Shown: positions 4,886 to 6,076 of the stretch, piece by piece
How the letters are laid out: the number at the start of each line of letters is the position of its first letter
How positions within the stretch are numbered: the first letter of the stretch is position 1
Assembly (NCBI GenBank): GCA_029939015.1
Contig: JAOZTV010000193.1
Span: forward strand, 1 to 6,076
Length of the DNA: 6,076 nt
From: Candidatus Aminicenantota bacterium
Lineage (GTDB): Bacteria > Acidobacteriota > Aminicenantia > UBA2199
Direction of reading: 5' to 3'
Translations under genes and position numbers: made by a program
Notes under the pieces: model-generated
Told to the model about the DNA's origin: nothing
Databases searched by the model: none
Seen by the model: the letters and a program-made list of their open reading frames with translations, nothing else

Positions 4886-6076
4886 GTGGCTAGTTCAATA
4901 GGTGGTTTGAGTTCTGAAAGTTCTGGGGGTGTAACCGGACAGCTTGATGTTCAGTGGATTGTTGAACAGATGATTTATGCAAAACAACAGCCAATCAGAG
5001 CTATGGAGACTGAACAGTTTTGGTATGAAGCTAAAATTGAGGCATTTCAAGAGCTTAATACCAAGGTGTCTTCATTAGAAAGTTCGCTCTATGCATTAAA
5101 TAATTCAGGGTTTGACAGCATGGCTGTAGTTTCTGATGACGAATCCTTATTAACTGCATCGACTGGAACAATGGCATCTGAAGGTAATTATTTTGTAATA
5201 GTTAGGCAACTTGCCAAGGCACAGTCTGATATGTCTGATGGCTTTGTTACAGCAGATACTGCCTTATCGGCCGGAACATTTACTATATCTCCTGCAGATG
5301 GAGGGGATGACATAGATATCGATACTTCAGGAAAAAACCTCACAGAACTTAAAGACGAAATTAATGCAGCGTCTGCTGGTTTTTCAGCTATGATTATTTT
5401 TAATGGAACAGATTATAATCTCCAGGTCACAGCAGATGATACAGGTGTTGAAAATGGTTTTACGATTTCTGACACAGGTATTGGAACCAATATGGCAACA
5501 AAGATAGTTGCTCAGGACTCTCTAATCAATGTTAATACAGAATTAGAAGCTGATGCTATTTCCAGATCCTCAAATGCTATTACAGATATTATCGAAGGTG
5601 TTACTTTGACTCTAAAAGATAGTGATGCAACAAAGACTATTAAATTGACTGTTTCCAATGATACCTCTAATCTCAGAGAAAAAATTGATAATTTTGTAGA
5701 ATCGTTTAATGAACTTGCAGACTACCTGAATGCACAATTTGAATATGATTCAGAAAATGAGAGAGCAGGTATTTTATCAGGTGAATCTGCTGCATTAAAG
5801 GTACAAAGAGAGCTATATTCAACAGTTAGTGCAAGAATGGGTGGTGTTGAAGATGGAGAGGTTTATAAAAGTTTTGCTGTAATTGGTATTGAGATGAGTC
5901 AGGACGGAAAAGTGACGATTAATGACTCAAAGCTTGAAGATGCAATGGAAGGACATCTTGATGCTGTTGAGAGGCTCTTTAAAGATGTAGGTACTACTAC
6001 TTATTCTGAAGTATCATATATTGGTAGAGCGAGTAATACATCGGCAGGTACATTTGGAATTAATGTGTCTCAGGTT
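4886..6076 (+). CDS. fliD: Flagellar filament cap protein FliD (HAP2), N-terminal 397 residues, runs off the window
   Basis: FliD forms the cap at the filament tip that folds incoming flagellin into the lattice. The GTG start lies one base after the flaG stop, with GGAGG at 4875-4879 (inside flaG) at good spacing; translation is likely coupled. The reading frame stays open to the last base. Residues about 14-113 match the FliD N-terminal domain: SGGVTGQLDVQWIVEQMI (13-30), QQPIRAMETE (34-43) and GNYFVIVRQLAKAQ (100-113). A Flagellin_IN-like motif spans about 147-190 (NLTELKDEINAASAGFSAMI). The FliD C-terminal domain begins near 228 with ITDIIEGVTLTLKD (232-245). At 377-397 a segment SYIGRASNTSAGTFGINVSQ resembles the earlier GNYFVIVRQLA element, which suggests a longer cap protein with inserted domains rather than the roughly 470-residue enterobacterial form. 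The N-terminal about 12 residues are Ser/Gly-rich, as expected for a disordered export region. Confidence 0.95.
   Translation, partial: MASSIGGLSSESSGGVTGQLDVQWIVEQMIYAKQQPIRAMETEQFWYEAKIEAFQELNTKVSSLESSLYALNNSGFDSMAVVSDDESLLTASTGTMASEGNYFVIVRQLAKAQSDMSDGFVTADTALSAGTFTISPADGGDDIDIDTSGKNLTELKDEINAASAGFSAMIIFNGTDYNLQVTADDTGVENGFTISDTGIGTNMATKIVAQDSLINVNTELEADAISRSSNAITDIIEGVTLTLKDSDATKTIKLTVSNDTSNLREKIDNFVESFNELADYLNAQFEYDSENERAGILSGESAALKVQRELYSTVSARMGGVEDGEVYKSFAVIGIEMSQDGKVTINDSKLEDAMEGHLDAVERLFKDVGTTTYSEVSYIGRASNTSAGTFGINVSQV

Noticed and set aside
4865..4890. ATGGAG in front of fliD as a third CsrA hexaloop
   Set aside because: The loop pattern fits ANGGAN, but the flanks give only two A-T pairs plus wobbles, so no stable stem supports it.

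Overview
This is an AT-rich bacterial window with two divergently oriented gene blocks. The minus-strand block is a translation and ribosome-maturation operon. The plus-strand block is the start of a late flagellar operon. The organism is a flagellated bacterium. Its flagellin has the short D0/D1 form (288 aa, no large outer domains). FlaG and an apparently long FliD with a Flagellin_IN-type segment would fit an AT-rich deltaproteobacterial, Nitrospirota or candidate-phylum genome. I cannot name the lineage from sequence alone.

Region by region: positions 1-30 hold an imperfect palindrome, probably a dispersed intergenic repeat and possibly a terminator, cut by the window edge. Positions 3363 down to 35 (minus strand) encode, in transcription order, an unrecognised membrane-anchored protein, peptide deformylase (def), methionyl-tRNA formyltransferase (fmt) and 16S rRNA m5C methyltransferase (rsmB). 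The genes are packed with gaps or overlaps of 3, -14 and 1 nt, so one transcript is likely. Fmt formylates the initiator tRNA, Def removes the formyl group from new proteins, and RsmB modifies the ribosomal decoding centre.

The 194-nt divergent intergenic region (3364-3557) is densely informative. It carries a near-consensus sigma-28 (FliA) promoter with exact spacing, an AT-tract upstream that looks like an UP element, and a flagellin leader with two hairpins. Each hairpin presents an ANGGAN hexaloop, and the second contains the Shine-Dalgarno sequence. This is the expected layout of CsrA translational control of flagellin, known from Bacillus subtilis hag (FliW-CsrA-Hag). A weaker candidate promoter facing the other way would start the def operon transcript at or next to its first ATG, giving a leaderless mRNA.

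Positions 3558 to the right edge (plus strand) encode flagellin, a FlaG-family protein and the N-terminal 397 residues of FliD, the filament cap; fliD is not finished in the window. No terminator is visible between flagellin and flaG, and flaG and fliD are 1 nt apart, so all three probably share the sigma-28 promoter.

I found no mobile-element gene, CRISPR array, tRNA or rRNA. There is no strong evidence for a wholly new system. The most interesting items are the two-site CsrA-type flagellin leader, the unrecognised protein at the head of the def operon, and the repeat at the left edge.
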